Source: Sphingobacterium bovistauri
Lineage (GTDB): Bacteria > Bacteroidota > Bacteroidia > Sphingobacteriales > Sphingobacteriaceae
DNA length: 64,000 bases
Assembly: GCF_020295405.1 (NCBI RefSeq)
Contig: NZ_JADEYP010000009.1
Span: 62,001-126,000 of the forward strand
Direction: 5' to 3'
Part shown: piece after piece, positions 35,658 to 45,358 of the stretch
Layout: every line of letters begins with the position of its first letter
Numbering within the stretch: the stretch's first letter is position 1
Notes under the pieces: model-generated
What the model saw: the letters and a program-made list of their open reading frames with translations, nothing else
Database searches by the model: none
Told to the model about the DNA's origin: nothing
Position numbers and translations under genes: made by a program

Positions 35658-37334
35658 TTACCAGAATGCAATGTATAATGCAGCTGTTACTCCGATTATT
35701 AGTAAAGATAGCACTAAGAAAGTAGGGGACATTCTAAACATTTTAGTATCTATTTCTAGACCATTCGGAACGACTCCTTTTGCATTTTCATAAAGACTTA
35801 TGATTACCATACCTACAACACAGAATAAGAAAACTAAAGTCATTCTGTCCATAAATGGAATTTCATAAACACCTTCTGCATTAGGTATAGCGAAATTGAT
35901 TGCCGAAAGGAATTCCAAATCCATCAGTTGTCCGGAGAACTTCAAAATCACAGAGAAAATAAAACCACCAATGGTTGCAAATAAAGCTGCATTTGAAGTG
36001 GTTTTCTTCCAGAAGAACCCTAAAATAAACATTGCGAATATTCCTGGAGAAACAAAACCTGTGTATTCTTGGATATATTGGAATCCTTGTTTTCCTTCTC
36101 CCATTAATTCATTACCTACTATTAGTGCAAGCAATGTACCTAACAGCATCGATACCATAACTGATACCTTACCAACCTTCACTAATTTTGCCTCGCTTGC
36201 ATCTTTATTAATAGCTTTTTTATAAATGTCTAAAGTAAAGATTGTAGCTATACTATTCGCTTTTCCAGCTAACGACGCGACAATAGCGGCAGTTAACGCA
36301 GCGAACGATAGCCCCTTAAGTCCAGTGGGCAATAGCGTAAGTAATGCCGAGTATGCCTTATTGGGGTCTTGTGTACCACTACTTGTTAATAATAAGTCTG
36401 GATGAATTGCATCCATATCATGTTTTATGATATAATATACAGCTATACCTGGTATCACAACAATGAGTGGCATTAGCATTTTCAAAAATGCAGCAAATAA
36501 CAAACCATTACGGGCTGTAGGTAGGGAAGCACCTAGAGCTCTTTGTGTAATGTATTGGTTACAGCCCCAATAGCTTAAGTTTGCAATCCACATTCCGCCG
36601 ATTAATACACTAATACCTGGTAAGTCCATATAACCTTTTTTGTCAGGTGTAAAGATCATATCAAAGTGTTCAGAAGCACCTGATTGTAATTTTGATAAAC
36701 CTGTAAAAAATCCTTGTCCTTCAGATACTATATTTAGTGCGATATATGTTGCAACAAACCCTCCAATAACTAATACCAATACCTGAATTACGTCAGTATA
36801 TCCAATTACTTTCATGCCACCTAAAGTGATTATAACCGAGAAAATGGAAAGTAAAATAATACATAAAGTGACGTCTAATCCTGAAATACCAGAGATTGCA
36901 ACTGCTCCAAGAAAGAGTATTGACATCAAATTAACAACGATATATAGCATCAACCAAAATACCGCCATGATCATCGCTACTGTGCCGTTATATCGTTGAT
37001 GTAAAAATTGTGGCATGGTAAATATCTTATTTTTAAGATATACTGGCATAAAAAATATAGCCACCACAATTAGGGTTATAGCCGCCATCCACTCATAAGC
37101 GGCGATAGCTAATCCGATAGTATAGCCTGATCCACTCATTCCAATAAACTGCTCGGCAGAAATGTTGGAAGCTATTAGGGATGCTCCAATAGCCCACCAA
37201 GTGAGAGAGCCTTCTGCTAAGAAATAATCTTTCGAATCTTGTACAGCTGATTTTTTCTTATAATATATGTATAAGCCATATCCTGCGACTATTATAAAAT
37301 AGACGAAAAAAACAATGTAATCTTGAAATTTCAT
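35658..37334 (-). CDS. Sodium/galactose (glucose) cotransporter, SSS family
   Basis: This 558-residue sodium:solute symporter has about 14 membrane segments. The N-terminal segment SLTWWAIGASLIASNISAEQFIGMSGSGY (in parts) and the later GLKGLSFAALTAAIVASLAGKANSIATIFTLDIY motif (Na+-site region) closely resemble the Vibrio vSGLT galactose symporter. galK and galT follow it in this review's galactose operon on the same strand, though transcription order is galT-galK-symporter with 36 bases between galK and this gene. Galactose is therefore the likely substrate. Confidence 0.88.
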   Translation of the reverse strand: MKFQDYIVFFVYFIIVAGYGLYIYYKKKSAVQDSKDYFLAEGSLTWWAIGASLIASNISAEQFIGMSGSGYTIGLAIAAYEWMAAITLIVVAIFFMPVYLKNKIFTMPQFLHQRYNGTVAMIMAVFWLMLYIVVNLMSILFLGAVAISGISGLDVTLCIILLSIFSVIITLGGMKVIGYTDVIQVLVLVIGGFVATYIALNIVSEGQGFFTGLSKLQSGASEHFDMIFTPDKKGYMDLPGISVLIGGMWIANLSYWGCNQYITQRALGASLPTARNGLLFAAFLKMLMPLIVVIPGIAVYYIIKHDMDAIHPDLLLTSSGTQDPNKAYSALLTLLPTGLKGLSFAALTAAIVASLAGKANSIATIFTLDIYKKAINKDASEAKLVKVGKVSVMVSMLLGTLLALIVGNELMGEGKQGFQYIQEYTGFVSPGIFAMFILGFFWKKTTSNAALFATIGGFIFSVILKFSGQLMDLEFLSAINFAIPNAEGVYEIPFMDRMTLVFLFCVVGMVIISLYENAKGVVPNGLEIDTKMFRMSPTFLVLSLLIIGVTAALYIAFW

Positions 37335-37370
37335 AATATTAAGTTGGTTTTTAAAAAAAAGTTTAGGTGA

Positions 37371-38528
37371 TTATAGAATTTCATGTGTCCCATTCGAGAT
37401 TGAAACTGTAATCGGTTTTAAATTTAAACTAAATTTATTAAAATACAAATCACTTAATTTATTTATAACATCATTTGATTTTCCGTTTTTGATAATATTT
37501 ATAGTACAGCCTCCAAATCCGCCTCCCATCATACGTGCTCCAGCGACTTCAGGATATGTCGAAACGGTAGAGACCAAAAAGTCTAATTCTTCACAACTTA
37601 CTTCATATTCTTTACTCAATGCCCAATGCGCATCGTATAGTAATTTTCCTAAAGTTTTGATATCATTTGATTTTAACGCTTGAGTAGCTTTTAATAGACG
37701 TTCATTTTCCTCAACTACAAATTTTGCTTTTTGGTAATATTCCGCATTCACTGGTTTTACTAATTCATCCAATTGGTCTAATGTGACATCACGTAGGGAT
37801 TCTACTTCAGTGTATTTTTCTTTTACCAGCGCGACAGCGGCTTCGCATGATTCGCGACGCTTGTTGTATGCAGAAGATGCTAAACTATGTTTTACATTCG
37901 TATTTAATAGTAAAATTTCATAGCCATCCAATTCTATTGGAATGTATTCATATTCTAAGCTTCGACAGTCTAATTTAATTAGGCTATTGTCTTGTCCAAA
38001 AACAGAAGCAAATTGATCCATGATACCACAACGAACACCTACTGCTTCATGCTCAGTTTGTTGTCCAATTTGAGCAATTTCTAATTTGCTCAAATTCAAA
38101 TCAAATAATTTACTTAATGAGAATGAAGTTGCACATGTCAAAGCTGCGGATGATGATAGACCGGATCCTAATGGAACATCGCCTACAACTACAAGGTTAT
38201 AACCTTTGACTGCGTCTGTTCTTTGTCGAAGTATGCGCGTGACTCCTAATATATAATTTGTCCATAGTTCTGGACCAAAAGCTAATGATGCTACATCTGT
38301 TTGGTAGCTCTCGTTATAATCTATAGAATGTAATACGATTTGATCGTCATTACGTTTTGCAATTCCTATATACACACTTTTGTCAATTGCTGCGGGAAGC
38401 ACAAATCCATTGTTGTAATCGGTATGTTCGCCAATTACATTAATTCTTCCAGGTGATTTTACTATAACTTCGGGATCTTTGTTAAAGACTTGATTAAAAG
38501 TTTCTTTTATAACTTCTGCTAAACTCAT
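37371..38528 (-). CDS. galK: Galactokinase
   Basis: GalK phosphorylates galactose to galactose 1-phosphate, in the Leloir pathway. The galactose-binding signature GRINVIGEHTDYNNGFVLP is at residues 27-45. The GHMP ATP-binding loop PLGSGLSSSAAL is near 119-130, and motif 3 RMMGGGFGGCTI is near 344-355. Length (385) is normal. It lies 3 bases downstream of galT and 36 bases upstream of the symporter, forming a galT-galK-symporter operon. No mutarotase or galE is included. Confidence 0.97.
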   Translation of the reverse strand: MSLAEVIKETFNQVFNKDPEVIVKSPGRINVIGEHTDYNNGFVLPAAIDKSVYIGIAKRNDDQIVLHSIDYNESYQTDVASLAFGPELWTNYILGVTRILRQRTDAVKGYNLVVVGDVPLGSGLSSSAALTCATSFSLSKLFDLNLSKLEIAQIGQQTEHEAVGVRCGIMDQFASVFGQDNSLIKLDCRSLEYEYIPIELDGYEILLLNTNVKHSLASSAYNKRRESCEAAVALVKEKYTEVESLRDVTLDQLDELVKPVNAEYYQKAKFVVEENERLLKATQALKSNDIKTLGKLLYDAHWALSKEYEVSCEELDFLVSTVSTYPEVAGARMMGGGFGGCTINIIKNGKSNDVINKLSDLYFNKFSLNLKPITVSISNGTHEIL

Positions 38529-38531
38529 AAT

Positions 38532-39569
38532 TTATGCTTGTTTATAATGTATTGTGCTTTGTTTCTTTATAATTTCTGCCGCTGTTTCAGGAGTTATGTC
38601 TCGTTGCGGTCCACCTAACATCTCATAGCCTACCATAAATTTCTTAACAGAAGCTGATCGTAATAAAGGAGGATAGAAGTGCATATGCCAATGCCACTCA
38701 GGATGTATACCATCATTAACAGGAGCTTGGTGCATACCTGCGGAGTATGGAAAAGAAGTGCTAAAAATGTTGTCATATCGAATAGTTAATTCTTGCAATG
38801 TCTTTGCTAGATCTTCTTTTTCGTCAGGTGTGAATTCTGTGATATTTTGAATATGTCTTTTGCTAATCACGATGGTTTCGAATGGCCAAGTAGCCCAGTA
38901 AGGTACAAGTGCCACAAAATGTGCGTTGTCGATGATGATTCTTTCTTTCAGACTCAATTCTAAATCCAAATAAGCTTTAAGGAGCGAAACACTATTTTTA
39001 GCAAAATACTCTTTTTGCCTAGCTGTTTCTATCAAAATTTCATTGGGTAAAGAGCTCTGTGACCAGATTTGACCATGCGGATGAGGGTTGCTACAGCCCA
39101 TTATTGCACCTTTATTTTCAAATATTTGGATATATTTAATCCAATCTTTCTTGGATAGTTCCTCGAATTCGTTTTGCCAAAGATCGATAACTTTTAAGAT
39201 TGATGGAACATCCATTTCTGGTAAGGTCAAATCATGTCTAGGGGAGAAGGTGATAACTTTGCAGATACCACGTTCTGCTGTTGCTTGTAATAAATCTACA
39301 TTGTTATACTCGCCCTCCTCTGTATTTTCAAGAATTGCTGAAAAATCATTGGTGAAGACATAAGTGTCTTTATAATCGGGATTGATCGTTCCATCAGCTC
39401 TTTTATTTGTAGGGCATAAGTAACAAGTCGGATCGTATTGAGGTCGATCGTCATTTGCTATTTCTTCTACCTTACCTTGCCAGGGTCGGTTGTTTCGATG
39501 AGGTGAAACTAATACTTTTTCACCAGTGAGTATATTAATACGGTGATGGGGTTGATTAAGGTCTAACAT
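38532..39569 (-). CDS. galT: Galactose-1-phosphate uridylyltransferase
   Basis: GalT exchanges UMP between UDP-glucose and galactose 1-phosphate. The catalytic HPH motif is in MGCSNPHPHGQIWSQ, and the metal-binding YDPTCYLCP is near the N-terminus. ATG at 39569 (345 residues, MLDLNQPHHRINILTG) gives the standard N-terminus; the upstream start at 39653 would add 28 atypical residues. It heads the galactose operon, 3 bases before galK. A terminator for the upstream receptor gene lies 87 bases before the start, so the operon should have its own promoter within that gap. Confidence 0.97.
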   Translation of the reverse strand: MLDLNQPHHRINILTGEKVLVSPHRNNRPWQGKVEEIANDDRPQYDPTCYLCPTNKRADGTINPDYKDTYVFTNDFSAILENTEEGEYNNVDLLQATAERGICKVITFSPRHDLTLPEMDVPSILKVIDLWQNEFEELSKKDWIKYIQIFENKGAIMGCSNPHPHGQIWSQSSLPNEILIETARQKEYFAKNSVSLLKAYLDLELSLKERIIIDNAHFVALVPYWATWPFETIVISKRHIQNITEFTPDEKEDLAKTLQELTIRYDNIFSTSFPYSAGMHQAPVNDGIHPEWHWHMHFYPPLLRSASVKKFMVGYEMLGGPQRDITPETAAEIIKKQSTIHYKQA

Positions 39570-39655
39570 GTGATTAAGTTTATTGGGGAGCCAATTTAGT
39601 AAAAAAAATGATTTCTTTACCTTAGTCCAATTGATTTGACAATAACAAAGCAAAC

Positions 39656-39687
39656 AAAAGGGGCTTCCTTTTTACTGGAAGCCCCTT
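39656..39687 (-). terminator. Terminator of the minus-strand TonB-dependent receptor gene
   Basis: AAGGGGCTTCC (39658-39668) pairs with GGAAGCCCCTT (39677-39687) around an 8-base loop. On the minus strand it is followed by TTTTG, separating the receptor from the galactose operon. Confidence 0.85.
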
Positions 39688-39718
39688 ATTGAGATAAATA
39701 TCTAGTGTGTGATATTTC

Positions 39719-42286
39719 TTAGAATGTAAATTTCACTGAACCAGTCCAAGTACGTCCCCAGCCCATTAATACGTTGTTAGATGTGTTTACACCTTTCCAT
39801 ACAGTATCATTAGCTCCAGCAGTTCTATATGAAGTAGCTTCAGAAATGTAAAACTCATCAAATAAGTTGTTTACATTAACACGGAAACTCATCGTGTTTT
39901 TAGGACTAATAGCAACTTTATAAGAGATACCTGCATCTACGATGTCGTAAGAAGGTAATCGTAAAGTATTAGAGCCATTTTTAGCTTCAGCAGGTAGCGC
40001 ACCATGTAATCTGTCGTAGAATCTGTAATCTGCATCAATAGATAAATCTTTGATAATTGAATACCTGAAACCACCACCGAAAGCCGTTTGTGCAGCGTCA
40101 CCAACTTTTACGCCGGTAAGATCTCTATCTGTAGTTCCTAAAACCTGACGGTCTTCATTTCTTGAAATTGTAATTGCATTACCATCGTATTTCCAATCAC
40201 CCAAAGAAGCGAAACCTTTCAATGTGAAACCAGTGAATACGCGAGCTGCAAAATCCAATTCTAAACCTTGGTGATCTTGTTTAACGCCGTAATTCGTTTG
40301 GTATATCAAATCACCGACAGCTACTAAGTCAGGATTGTAATTATTATCAGTGATATCTAATTGAGAAGCAATATATGAGCTACTTGTTACACGGTTAGCC
40401 CAAGTGGTACGGTATGCATTTAAGTTTACATCAAAATACCTCGAAGCAAATTTGTAGCCTAATTCTAGACCCAAGATCTCTTCATTGAATGCATATGGAT
40501 TAACATCATTTGCATAGTTCATGAAGATGTTATTTTGGTATGGTTGACGTGAATAATATCCTGCATTACCAAATAAAGTGTGTCCAGCTAAAGTATAGCT
40601 CAATCCACCTTTTGCATTGTATCCGAAGTTGTTAACCGTTTTTGATTTTTGCTTACCTTCTTCATATTGGTAATAATCCTCACGAATATTTTGTTGTTGA
40701 GAGATCGATCCCTGTACAAACGCTGTAAAACCGTCTTTGGCATACTCCATTTGACCGAATAAACCACCATAACGGATAGTTTGATCATACTCCCAAGCTA
40801 AACGATCTTCTTTAGATTTAGCAGAGTTAGTCCAAGTTTTCCAAGGGTTAGTTGTAAATTCGTTTGAAGTCTCATAGTTAGTTCTTGATATAGGATCTAA
40901 CATTCTAATTTGATGAGTAATGCTCGGTGCACCTAATAAATCAGTAATTTGTCTATAGTGCGTACCTTTATAATCACGTAAATCAAAACCTAAGTTGAAG
41001 CTTAAATTTTCTGTTAAATCACGGTTGTAGTTTGAAACAATACCAAACCATTGGTGATTGTTCATATCAGCCGCTAAGTAAGGAACTTTAGCCGTTGTCG
41101 CATCAGTACGTGGAGATTGACCACCACCGCGTGCCATCGAAGCGTAAGCAACAGTTGATAAAGCTGATTTATCCGAAATCTTCCAATCCCAGTTTAAATT
41201 TGCTACAGGTTTGTGGTAGAAATTTTTGCGTGGGTTTATTTCCTCTCCATTGATTACAGTTACGTTGCCGTTGAATTTTCTACCGTTATTTAGGAAGTTT
41301 TGTAAACTTGATGTGAAACCTTGATTGTGCCACTGAGGCGCACCAGTTACCATAAAGTTTAGATTGTGGTTGTCATTTACTTTGTATCCAACTGATAAAA
41401 AGTAGTTTTGACCTGCTCCACCTGTTTTGTTCATGTATCCATCACCTCTCCAGTCTGTGAACATCGCTGATACTGCAAATCCATTAGCCATCAATCCTGT
41501 GTTGTAGGCGATTGTGGATTTACGCAACATATCATTACCAACTGTACGTTTGAAGAATCCTCCTTCTTGCATTTCAGTAGATTTTGTTACAAAGTTAATT
41601 GTACCACCTACAGATGAAATAGCCAATTTTGATGAACCAAGACCGCGTTGAATTTGAACCAAAGAAGCTACATCTGACAAACCATTCCAGTTAGACCAGT
41701 ATACACGTCCATTGTCCATGCCGTTAATTGGCTGACCGTTTAATAAAAACGCTGTATTGGATTGATCAAAACCACGTGTAGTCATTGATGATTCACCAAA
41801 ACCTCGTGCTTGACTAGTTACATAAACTGAAGGTGTGTTCACTAAAGCTGCTGTGATATCTTGTCCACCAACTTTTTCTTCAATTATTTGTCTTGTAATT
41901 GTTGATACAGCGATAGGAGTCAAGCGATCCTCTGCAATATCAATGATTCCTCTACCTACAACTACAACTTCATCTAAGGATTGCTCATCAGTAGGTGTCA
42001 ATATTACTGTACCAATTGGAGCTGTTGAAGAGAAATTAATTTGTTGCGTTTGGTGGCCGATGAATTTGATTTGAAGTTGGCCGTTAGATTGGTTGGTAGT
42101 CAGGGTGAAGTTTCCGTTAGCATCAGTAGATGTGCCTTCTTTACTTCCAGCTACTAAAATTGTGGCGCCAGCTACAGGCTGCTTGCCATCAGTTACTTTA
42201 CCAGTGATTACTTGTTGGGCTAATGCAACATTACTAGTAAGCATGAATGCCACAGAGGCATACAAGAGGGTAGATTTTTTGTTCAT
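39719..42286 (-). CDS. TonB-dependent receptor with carboxypeptidase-regulatory N-terminus
   Basis: This 855-residue outer-membrane receptor has a signal peptide (cleavage near VALAQQ, residue 25), a carboxypeptidase-D regulatory-like domain (VITGKVTDGKQPVAGATILV to about 115), a plug domain (VNTPSVYVTSQARGFGESSM; RGLGSSKLAISSVGGTINFVTKS) and a 22-stranded barrel ending in aromatic Phe (VKFTF). It imports a substrate powered by TonB. No SusD-type lipoprotein follows. It is homologous to the divergent receptor at 42760. The galactose operon follows after a terminator, so galactoside uptake is possible but not shown. Confidence 0.92.
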   Translation of the reverse strand: MNKKSTLLYASVAFMLTSNVALAQQVITGKVTDGKQPVAGATILVAGSKEGTSTDANGNFTLTTNQSNGQLQIKFIGHQTQQINFSSTAPIGTVILTPTDEQSLDEVVVVGRGIIDIAEDRLTPIAVSTITRQIIEEKVGGQDITAALVNTPSVYVTSQARGFGESSMTTRGFDQSNTAFLLNGQPINGMDNGRVYWSNWNGLSDVASLVQIQRGLGSSKLAISSVGGTINFVTKSTEMQEGGFFKRTVGNDMLRKSTIAYNTGLMANGFAVSAMFTDWRGDGYMNKTGGAGQNYFLSVGYKVNDNHNLNFMVTGAPQWHNQGFTSSLQNFLNNGRKFNGNVTVINGEEINPRKNFYHKPVANLNWDWKISDKSALSTVAYASMARGGGQSPRTDATTAKVPYLAADMNNHQWFGIVSNYNRDLTENLSFNLGFDLRDYKGTHYRQITDLLGAPSITHQIRMLDPISRTNYETSNEFTTNPWKTWTNSAKSKEDRLAWEYDQTIRYGGLFGQMEYAKDGFTAFVQGSISQQQNIREDYYQYEEGKQKSKTVNNFGYNAKGGLSYTLAGHTLFGNAGYYSRQPYQNNIFMNYANDVNPYAFNEEILGLELGYKFASRYFDVNLNAYRTTWANRVTSSSYIASQLDITDNNYNPDLVAVGDLIYQTNYGVKQDHQGLELDFAARVFTGFTLKGFASLGDWKYDGNAITISRNEDRQVLGTTDRDLTGVKVGDAAQTAFGGGFRYSIIKDLSIDADYRFYDRLHGALPAEAKNGSNTLRLPSYDIVDAGISYKVAISPKNTMSFRVNVNNLFDEFYISEATSYRTAGANDTVWKGVNTSNNVLMGWGRTWTGSVKFTF

Positions 42287-42314
42287 CTTTTTGAGATAAA
42301 TGTTAAATTGGTTG

Positions 42315-42322
42315 CAAAGGTA
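42315..42322 (-). promoter_or_regulatory. Putative -7 element of minus-strand receptor
   Basis: The minus strand reads TACCTTTG, a perfect TAnnTTTG match, 29 bases before the receptor ATG. The -33 element is not clear. Confidence 0.5.
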
Positions 42323-42727
42323 ACTTATTTTTTTAAAAGTGTAAAATATTGTTAATTGTTGATTATTTCGTGTTTTTTGTTTTATTTTGATAGGACTTTT
42401 TTTTATTCTATAGCGACATTGGTTTCTTGTGTAACTATTTTTTAAAAGTTTTAATTTGGCTATTCAGATTCTTAAATGAGGTTTTGGAGATTTACTAGGG
42501 GGGGATGGATATGAAGGAATGTTATTCGTGTAATTTCTTTGTTACTTTTTTAGTTAGAAATATAAAAGTATAATTACACTTTATGAAATTTGTAAAAAAT
42601 ATTAGCAAAAGCAGTCAAATAGGAAATATAATTGAAAAATATTATCTATTTGTAATTAAGTATTGTATGAGATAGAAAAATATGTATTAAGCTTTTGTTA
42701 AGAGTTAAAAAGTGTTAAATCTCTTCT

Positions 42728-42735
42728 TATTTTTG
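42728..42735 (+). promoter_or_regulatory. Putative -7 element of plus-strand receptor
   Basis: TATTTTTG is a perfect TAnnTTTG match, 25 bases before the receptor ATG. No good -33 TTG is at the expected distance. Confidence 0.45.
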
Positions 42736-42759
42736 TATTAAAATTATTTAAAAGCAAAT

Positions 42760-45351
42760 ATGAAAAGAAATCTACTTAAAGGCATTCATGAATTAAAATC
42801 CTTTACGATTTGTTTGTTGTTCTTACTAATTAGTAATGTAAGTATGGCGCAAGTTTCTGTAAAAGGACAGGTGATTGATGCAATTACACGTGAGTCTATT
42901 ATTGGAGCTACTGTCTCAATTAAAGGAACCGCTACATCAACGATAACCAATACTGACGGGAAATTTGTATTGAACACAACTGCTCAACAAATCATTCTGG
43001 TTGTAAATTATTTAAGCTATAATGAAAAGGAGATATCTTTAAAAGATGGCGAAAGGTCAAAATTTAATGTAATTGAATTAGAGTCAAATATGACTTCTAT
43101 ATCGGAGGTTTTTGTGAGATTCAATAGTATGGCTATTGATAGAAAGACTCCAGTAGCTGTATCTACAATCAACGCTTCTCTAATCGAAGAGAAATTGGGT
43201 AGCCAAGAGTTTCCTGAATTACTTAATTCTACTCCAGGTGTATATGCTACTAGAGCGGGAGGTGGCTTTGGTGATTCTAGATTGAACTTAAGAGGATTCC
43301 AAAGTGAAAATGTCGCAGTTATGATTAATGGAGTTCCTGTAAATGGTATGGAGAATGGAAAGATATATTGGTCTAATTGGGCTGGTCTATCTGAAGTTAC
43401 TCGTTTTATGCAGGTACAACGTGGTTTGGGTGCCTCAAAAGTAGCAGTACCATCTATTGGAGGTACAATTAACATTGCTACAAAAACTATTGATGCTACT
43501 AAAGGTGGGCACTTATATCAGGGGTTTGGTAATGATGGATATAATAAAACTTCTTTTTCATATTCTTCTGGCTTGATGGATAACGGATGGGCTTTCTCTG
43601 TTTTAGGTTCTAAAAATACAGGAAATGGTTGGATGGAAGGTGGTAAATTTGAAGCGTATAATTACTTTTTTAATGTTTCAAAAAAGATCAATGAAGCTCA
43701 TACATTAGCATTAACTGCATTCGGTGCTCCGCAAAATCACTCTCAGCGCTTTGATCGATTGACAATTCAAGAGTACAGAGATGCGCCACAAGGGTTGAAA
43801 TATAATGCTAACTGGGGTGTTTTGAATGGTGAGTATCAAACTATAAGTCAAAATGAGTATCACAAGCCTCAAATTTCATTAAATCACAATTGGACCATTA
43901 ATTCAACATCATCTTTATCTACCTCAGCTTATGCTTCTATAGCTACTGGTGGTAGTACTATAGATGCTGGAAGTTTAGATTTTAATACTTTTAGAACGAA
44001 TGGCGCTTATTCACCAATTGATATCGATGCAATTGTTCAACAAAATATAGCTAACCCAGATGGTAGTGCATTAGGTTATTTAAGAACTTCAGTAAACGAT
44101 CATCAATGGTATGGTGTTTTGAGTACTTATACTAAGAAAGTCAATGATAGATTTGACATACTTGCAGGTATAGATGGACGTTACTATAGAGGTAAGCACT
44201 ATCAAACGGTGTCAAATTTACTAGGTGCTAAATATGTAGCGGATAATTCGGACTTGAATAACCCGTACAATAGAGCAACAGTAGGTGATAGAGTTTCTTT
44301 TGATAATGATGGTGTCATTGGCTGGGGAGGCGCATTTTTACAAGGAGAGTATAGCCATGGACCATTGTCAACTTTTGTGACATTATCTGGATCGAACTCC
44401 TCTTACCAACGTATTGATTATTTTAAATTTTTAGATTCTGACACTAAGCAAAAATCTGAAGTCGTAAATACACTTGGTTATCAAGTGAAAGGTGGTGCGA
44501 ATTATAACATCAATACAAACCACAATGTATTTGCTAACATCGGATATTTTGAGAAAGCACCATTCTTTAATGCAGTATTCATGAACAATTCAAATACGGT
44601 AAATGAGGCAGCAGAAAGAGAGAAAATAATGAGTTATGAATTAGGTTACGGATTTAGAACGTCAACTTTTTCAGCTAATATTAATGCATATCACACAGCT
44701 TGGAAGGATAAGTCCTTTACCCGTTCATTCCAAAATGATGGAATAAACTATTTTGGTAATTTCCTAGGAGTTGATGCTTTGCACAAAGGTATTGAGTTAG
44801 ATTTCAATTATAGACCTACGAATGCCTTAAATATTAAAGGTATGGTTTCTGTTGGAGACTGGAAATGGACAAATAATTTACCGCAATTACAAATTTTTGA
44901 CGAAGCTCAAAATCCAGTAGGACAACCGGTAGGACCTATCTACATGAAGGATATCAAAGTTGGTGATTCACCTCAAACTTCTATGTTTCTTGGCGTTAAT
45001 TATGACGTATTTGAGAGTTTGAAATTAGGCATTGATTATAATTATTTCGCTAATTTTCATTCAGATTTTAATCCTACAACGCTTATTCAAGAAAACATGG
45101 AAGTATGGAAGGTACCAAATTATTCATTGTTGGGTGTAAATGCGGTTTTAAAATTGAAAATTGCAGGTTTGAAAACTTCTTTATTCGCGAATGTTAATAA
45201 TCTGTTGGATACGGAGTATATTTCTGATGGTTATGCGATATTTAGTCCTGAGTCTGCTTCTTCTTCAAGATTGATTAGTAATTCTTCAAACACGCAAGTG
45301 TATTATGGTGTAGGAAGAACTTGGACGACTGGTTTAAAAATTAACTTCTAA
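42760..45351 (+). CDS. TonB-dependent receptor, paralogue of the divergent receptor
   Basis: This 863-residue protein has a signal peptide ending near VSMAQ, a carboxypeptidase-regulatory-like domain (VKGQVIDAITRESIIGATV), a plug (LNSTPGVYATRAGGGFGDSR; VQRGLGASKVAVPSIGGTIN) and a TonB-dependent barrel ending GLKINF. Plug and barrel share many identical segments with the minus-strand receptor, for example NGM-NG--YWSNW-GL and YRG-HYQTVSNLLGA versus YKGTHYRQITDLLGA. They are paralogues, probably duplicated and diverged. A surface-lipoprotein candidate follows 7 bases later and is likely cotranscribed. Substrate unknown. Confidence 0.92.
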   Translation: MKRNLLKGIHELKSFTICLLFLLISNVSMAQVSVKGQVIDAITRESIIGATVSIKGTATSTITNTDGKFVLNTTAQQIILVVNYLSYNEKEISLKDGERSKFNVIELESNMTSISEVFVRFNSMAIDRKTPVAVSTINASLIEEKLGSQEFPELLNSTPGVYATRAGGGFGDSRLNLRGFQSENVAVMINGVPVNGMENGKIYWSNWAGLSEVTRFMQVQRGLGASKVAVPSIGGTINIATKTIDATKGGHLYQGFGNDGYNKTSFSYSSGLMDNGWAFSVLGSKNTGNGWMEGGKFEAYNYFFNVSKKINEAHTLALTAFGAPQNHSQRFDRLTIQEYRDAPQGLKYNANWGVLNGEYQTISQNEYHKPQISLNHNWTINSTSSLSTSAYASIATGGSTIDAGSLDFNTFRTNGAYSPIDIDAIVQQNIANPDGSALGYLRTSVNDHQWYGVLSTYTKKVNDRFDILAGIDGRYYRGKHYQTVSNLLGAKYVADNSDLNNPYNRATVGDRVSFDNDGVIGWGGAFLQGEYSHGPLSTFVTLSGSNSSYQRIDYFKFLDSDTKQKSEVVNTLGYQVKGGANYNINTNHNVFANIGYFEKAPFFNAVFMNNSNTVNEAAEREKIMSYELGYGFRTSTFSANINAYHTAWKDKSFTRSFQNDGINYFGNFLGVDALHKGIELDFNYRPTNALNIKGMVSVGDWKWTNNLPQLQIFDEAQNPVGQPVGPIYMKDIKVGDSPQTSMFLGVNYDVFESLKLGIDYNYFANFHSDFNPTTLIQENMEVWKVPNYSLLGVNAVLKLKIAGLKTSLFANVNNLLDTEYISDGYAIFSPESASSSRLISNSSNTQVYYGVGRTWTTGLKINF

Positions 45352-45358
45352 AAATTAA

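Larger units (their letters stand above)
42287..42759. other. Divergent promoter region between the two receptors
   Basis: This 473-base AT-rich spacer has no ORF of note. It holds -7-like elements for both receptors (42315-42322 minus, 42728-42735 plus). I see no ferric-uptake or other named operator with confidence. A run of G residues at about 42498-42504 is an oddity. Confidence 0.6.
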